This document shows positions 61,876 to 64,000 of a stretch of 64,000 nucleotides of DNA, in pieces. The translations under genes were made by a program, and so were the position numbers. How positions within the stretch are numbered: the stretch's first letter is position 1; each line of letters opens with the position of its first letter. Source of the stretch: Pseudomonas sp. PIC25 (GTDB lineage: Bacteria; Pseudomonadota; Gammaproteobacteria; Pseudomonadales; Pseudomonadaceae); assembly GCF_002286785.1 (NCBI RefSeq), contig NZ_MUJY01000098.1, positions 1-64,000 on the forward strand, given 5' to 3'. The notes under the pieces were generated by a model. The model searched no databases. It was not told the origin of the DNA and worked only from the letters and a program-made list of their open reading frames with translations.

Positions 61876-62295
61876 ATGAAAAACTGGATCACTTCCCATC
61901 TTCCTCTGCGCACCTCCTACTCACACCATCCCGACGAAGCCGGCAACCACGCAAAGACCGCTACCAATCCAGTCATCGATAAACTTGAAAGTAACCTGCA
62001 AGAACTGCACGACCTCAAAAATGCCTTGACCATGCTTTCCAACCCGAGGAACAAGCATTCCCTCGACCCTGTCATCCAGCAACTGTCGGTCGATGCCGGT
62101 AATCTGCTGCAGAACACGCGCAAAGTCACCGAAAACGCAGACGCTATCGTCAAGCAGTTGAAGGACAGGAAACTGAAACCCGACCACGCGGGCCCGCATC
62201 ATCAATTAATTTCAAACACCGAGGTGCTGGTCGCGCAGTGGCAAGATTTGAAAACCTCGTATGACGCATACACCTCCAGCAACCGAGGGCATTGA
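61876..62295 (+). CDS. Unknown helical protein of lower GC content
   Basis: I do not recognise this 139-residue protein (144 residues if started at ATG 61861). It is hydrophilic and predicted to be mostly alpha-helical (VIDKLESNLQELHDLKNALT; DPVIQQLSVDAGNLLQNTRK), with no signal peptide or membrane helix. Its base composition is visibly less GC-rich than its neighbours (about half GC in sampled lines), which suggests recent acquisition. A 33-bp perfect palindrome lies just downstream. Neither start has a clear ribosome-binding site, so the exact start is uncertain. Confidence 0.55.
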   Translation: MKNWITSHLPLRTSYSHHPDEAGNHAKTATNPVIDKLESNLQELHDLKNALTMLSNPRNKHSLDPVIQQLSVDAGNLLQNTRKVTENADAIVKQLKDRKLKPDHAGPHHQLISNTEVLVAQWQDLKTSYDAYTSSNRGH

Positions 62296-62328
62296 GGTAT
62301 TTGCGGCGACGGAAAGCGCTTATCGAGG

Positions 62329-62361
62329 GACTAATCAATCGATCATATCGATTGATTAGTC
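62329..62361. repeat. 33-bp perfect palindrome (15-bp arms, 3-nt centre)
   Basis: GACTAATCAATCGAT at 62329-62343 and its exact complement at 62347-62361 flank CAT. It lies between the AT-richer unknown gene and the pirin, 69 nt before the pirin ATG. It may be a terminator, although no U-tract follows, or an operator for a dimeric regulator. Confidence 0.8.
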
Positions 62362-62429
62362 GCGATATTCGCAACCATTGATCTGATCCACAGGCATACC
62401 ATGGCGCCATTCCCATTTGGAGGAACCCC

Positions 62430-63287
62430 ATGATGAGCCTGTTCCGTACCCTGCAATCCGTGCATCTCGGCCACCCCGCGTCCGATGGCGCCGGGGTGCG
62501 CCTGACCCGTGTCTTCGGTGGCTCCGGCGTCGAGCGCTTCGATCCCTTCCTCATGCTCGATGAGTTCGGCTCGGAAAACCCCGACGACTACATCGCCGGC
62601 TTCCCACCGCACCCGCACCGGGGCTTCGAAACCATCACCTACATGCTCGAGGGGCGCATGCGTCACGAAGACCACTTGGGCAACGTCGGTCGACTGGAAA
62701 GCGGTGGCGTGCAATGGATGACCGCAGCGCGCGGCATCATCCACAGCGAGATGCCGGAACAGGAGCAAGGCGCGATGCGTGGCTTCCAGCTCTGGCTGAA
62801 CCTGCCGGGCAAGGACAAGCTGGGCGAGCCGGGCTACCGTGACTTCGCGCCCAACGAGCTCCCATCCGTGCGAACCGCCGCAGGCGTCGAGGTACGGGTG
62901 ATCGCCGGCCGCTTCGAGGAAGGCGAGCTGGGCCAGGACGGCGCCGTGCAACGTCCGCACAGCGAACCCTACCTGTTCGACCTGCACCTGCCGGCCGGCA
63001 GCCAGGTCGCCCCTCGCCTGCCGGATGGGCACCGGGTCATGCTCTATGTCTACGAGGGAGAGGTGCAGCTCGACGGCGACACGCCAAAGGCGCTTTCGAC
63101 CCGCCAACTGGCCCGGTTGTCCGAGCAGGGCGAACTGCGCCTGAGCAGTGCAGCCGGTGCCCGCGTATTGCTGATTGCCGGCAAGCCGCTGGGCGAACCC
63201 ATCGTCCAGTATGGCCCCTTCGTCATGAACAGCCGCGAGGAAATCGAGCAGGCCTTGCGGGATTACCGGGACGGTACGTTGGCGTAA
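62430..63287 (+). CDS. Pirin family protein (bicupin)
   Basis: The 285-residue protein has the pirin N-terminal cupin with metal ligands His61 and His63 in HPHRGFETITYMLEG, His105 and Glu107 in GIIHSEMPE, plus FRTLQSVHLGHPASDGAGVR and a C-terminal second cupin (MLYVYEGEVQLDG). Bacterial pirins bind iron and some have quercetin 2,3-dioxygenase activity or regulate metabolic enzymes. GGAGG stands upstream of the tandem ATGs. A perfect palindrome in its promoter region may be an operator. Confidence 0.9.
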   Translation: MMSLFRTLQSVHLGHPASDGAGVRLTRVFGGSGVERFDPFLMLDEFGSENPDDYIAGFPPHPHRGFETITYMLEGRMRHEDHLGNVGRLESGGVQWMTAARGIIHSEMPEQEQGAMRGFQLWLNLPGKDKLGEPGYRDFAPNELPSVRTAAGVEVRVIAGRFEEGELGQDGAVQRPHSEPYLFDLHLPAGSQVAPRLPDGHRVMLYVYEGEVQLDGDTPKALSTRQLARLSEQGELRLSSAAGARVLLIAGKPLGEPIVQYGPFVMNSREEIEQALRDYRDGTLA

Positions 63288-63300
63288 GGGATCATGTGAC

Positions 63301-63454
63301 TCCCCCGGATTGCGCTGGCGCTTATTCGGGCTACGAATCTACATTCGCGATGAACTCGCTCCCACAGAAGCGGCTTGGGCTGGCCTGTAGGAGCGAGCTC
63401 TGCTCGCGAAAAATCGAGCAGCGCAAAAGCATCGCCAGCAGAGCTGGCTCCTAC
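63301..63454. repeat. REP cluster: type 3 (63301-63334), type 1 half (63346-63368), type 2 (63387-63454)
   Basis: The 199-bp gap after the pirin is nearly filled by repeats: an inverted type 3 arm ending GCGCTTATTCGGGCTAC, a type 1 arm TCGCGATGAACTCGCTCCCA, and a complete type 2 pair from GTAGGAGCGAGCTCTGCTCG to GCCAGCAGAGCTGGCTCCTA. No gene is visible. Confidence 0.75.
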
Positions 63455-63486
63455 GGAAATCGTGGGTATTCACCCACAGGGGCGTG

Positions 63487-64000
63487 TCATTCGCCCAACG
63501 CAACCTCGATGGGCGGCGGAACCCGTGCCAGGCCGAGGAAGCCGATCAGCGCCTCCTTCTGGCTCATCGCGTCCTGATAACCCAACTCGATCAACTCGTT
63601 GCAGTAACCCGACTCAAACAACAGATAGCTGAGCACACTGGCACCGCTGGCCTTGGTTGCACCGGGGCCGCGCAGGAACAGGCGCAGGGCGCGGGGCAGT
63701 TCGTGATGGTGGCGGGCGGCGATCTGGTCCAGCGGCTGGCTCGGCGAAATCACCAGCACCTCGACCGGCTTCAACCCCAGCCCCCGGGGATGCAACCCGC
63801 TCGGTACCAGCCGGCTCATGTGGTTGAGCCGTTCGAGCAGTTCGATGTCGCCTTCCAGGCTGTCGATGAAGGTGCTGTTGAGCATGTGCCCGCCGATCTG
63901 CGCCAGGGTCGGCGGCCGGCCACTCTGTGGGCGCGGCAGCACGCTGTTGGCATCCCGCCCCAGCGGATTGCCGCTGACGCCTACCACCAGCACCCGGTTG
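63487..64000 (-). CDS. Patatin-like phospholipase, C-terminal part (cut by window edge)
   Basis: The reading frame stays open to the right edge of the window, so the start lies outside. The visible ~170 residues (VLVVGVSGNPLGRD; LNSTFIDSLEGDIELLERLN; EVLVISPSQPLDQIAARHHH) match the C-terminal half of bacterial patatin-like phospholipases, which hydrolyse acyl esters of phospholipids with a Ser-Asp dyad. The catalytic Ser motif would be in the missing N-terminal part, so activity cannot be judged. Confidence 0.78.
   Translation of the reverse strand, partial: NRVLVVGVSGNPLGRDANSVLPRPQSGRPPTLAQIGGHMLNSTFIDSLEGDIELLERLNHMSRLVPSGLHPRGLGLKPVEVLVISPSQPLDQIAARHHHELPRALRLFLRGPGATKASGASVLSYLLFESGYCNELIELGYQDAMSQKEALIGFLGLARVPPPIEVALGE

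Noticed and set aside
1-64000. CRISPR arrays, tRNA or rRNA genes, insertion sequences, prophage genes
   Set aside because: No regularly spaced repeats, cloverleaf sequences, transposase motifs or phage genes were seen on reading both strands, though short RNAs could be missed by eye.

Overview
The window is a high-GC bacterial chromosome segment from a Pseudomonas of the P. aeruginosa lineage, but probably not P. aeruginosa itself. Three things support this. Its flgZ-flgN-flgM-flgA / cheV-cheR / flgBCDE-flgFGHIJKL order is the contiguous arrangement seen in other pseudomonads and is split in P. aeruginosa PAO1. Its RpoN (TGGCAC-N5-TTGC) and FliA flagellar promoters are of Pseudomonas type. 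It also carries several Pseudomonas-style REP palindromes. All genes are chromosomal housekeeping or accessory genes; I saw no rRNA, tRNA, CRISPR, IS element or prophage.

Layout. 1-7.1 kb: a palindromic repeat, an unusual phosphoketolase divergent from a beta-CASP metallo-hydrolase with an Anr/FNR-like box between them, a LOG-family protein, and a PLP D-amino-acid aldolase/deaminase. 7.1-16.7 kb: an eight-gene flagellin-glycosylation-type island on the minus strand (methyltransferase, HAD phosphatase, nucleotidyltransferase, CDP-glycerol-transferase-like protein, fdtC/fdtB/fdtA-like dTDP-3-amino-sugar genes, giant multidomain glycosyltransferase). Its genes overlap one another and it has its own RpoN-type promoter. 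16.9-33.2 kb: flagellar rod, hook, ring and junction genes flgBCDE and flgFGHIJKL, then cheR and cheV, and on the other strand flgA, flgM, flgN and flgZ. RpoN promoters precede flgB, flgF and flgA, and a FliA promoter precedes flgM. fliC is not in the window.

33.2-37.2 kb: a coupled MFS transporter plus two small glycosyltransferases, and a glutamine-synthetase-like enzyme. 37.3-53.2 kb: a segment bounded by two inverted copies of a ~390 bp dispersed repeat. It holds a Cu/Ag efflux operon (small secreted Cys-rich protein, cusC-, cusB- and cusA-like), ercA/ercS-like alcohol dehydrogenase and sensor kinase, a GntR regulator divergent from an aldose epimerase, an RluA-type pseudouridine synthase, an isochorismatase-fold protein lacking the catalytic Cys, an unknown protein and a CynX-type transporter. 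53.3-64 kb: an SDR, small membrane proteins, a cupin, an orphan betaine-binding protein, a GH17-type membrane protein, a secreted alpha/beta hydrolase coupled to an MlaA/VacJ-like protein lacking a lipobox, a MerR regulator, an AT-richer unknown gene, a 33-bp perfect palindrome, a pirin, and the C-terminal part of a patatin-like phospholipase cut by the window edge.

Most plausible novelty. The glycosylation island joins dTDP-3-acetamido-sugar genes with a phosphatase/nucleotidyltransferase/glycerophosphotransferase set, which suggests a phospho-linked glycan on flagellin. The divergent phosphoketolase and beta-CASP protein may form an oxygen-regulated pair. The ~390 bp inverted dispersed repeats contain a 75-bp identical core. 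All calls come from reading the sequence and recalling families; no database search was run.
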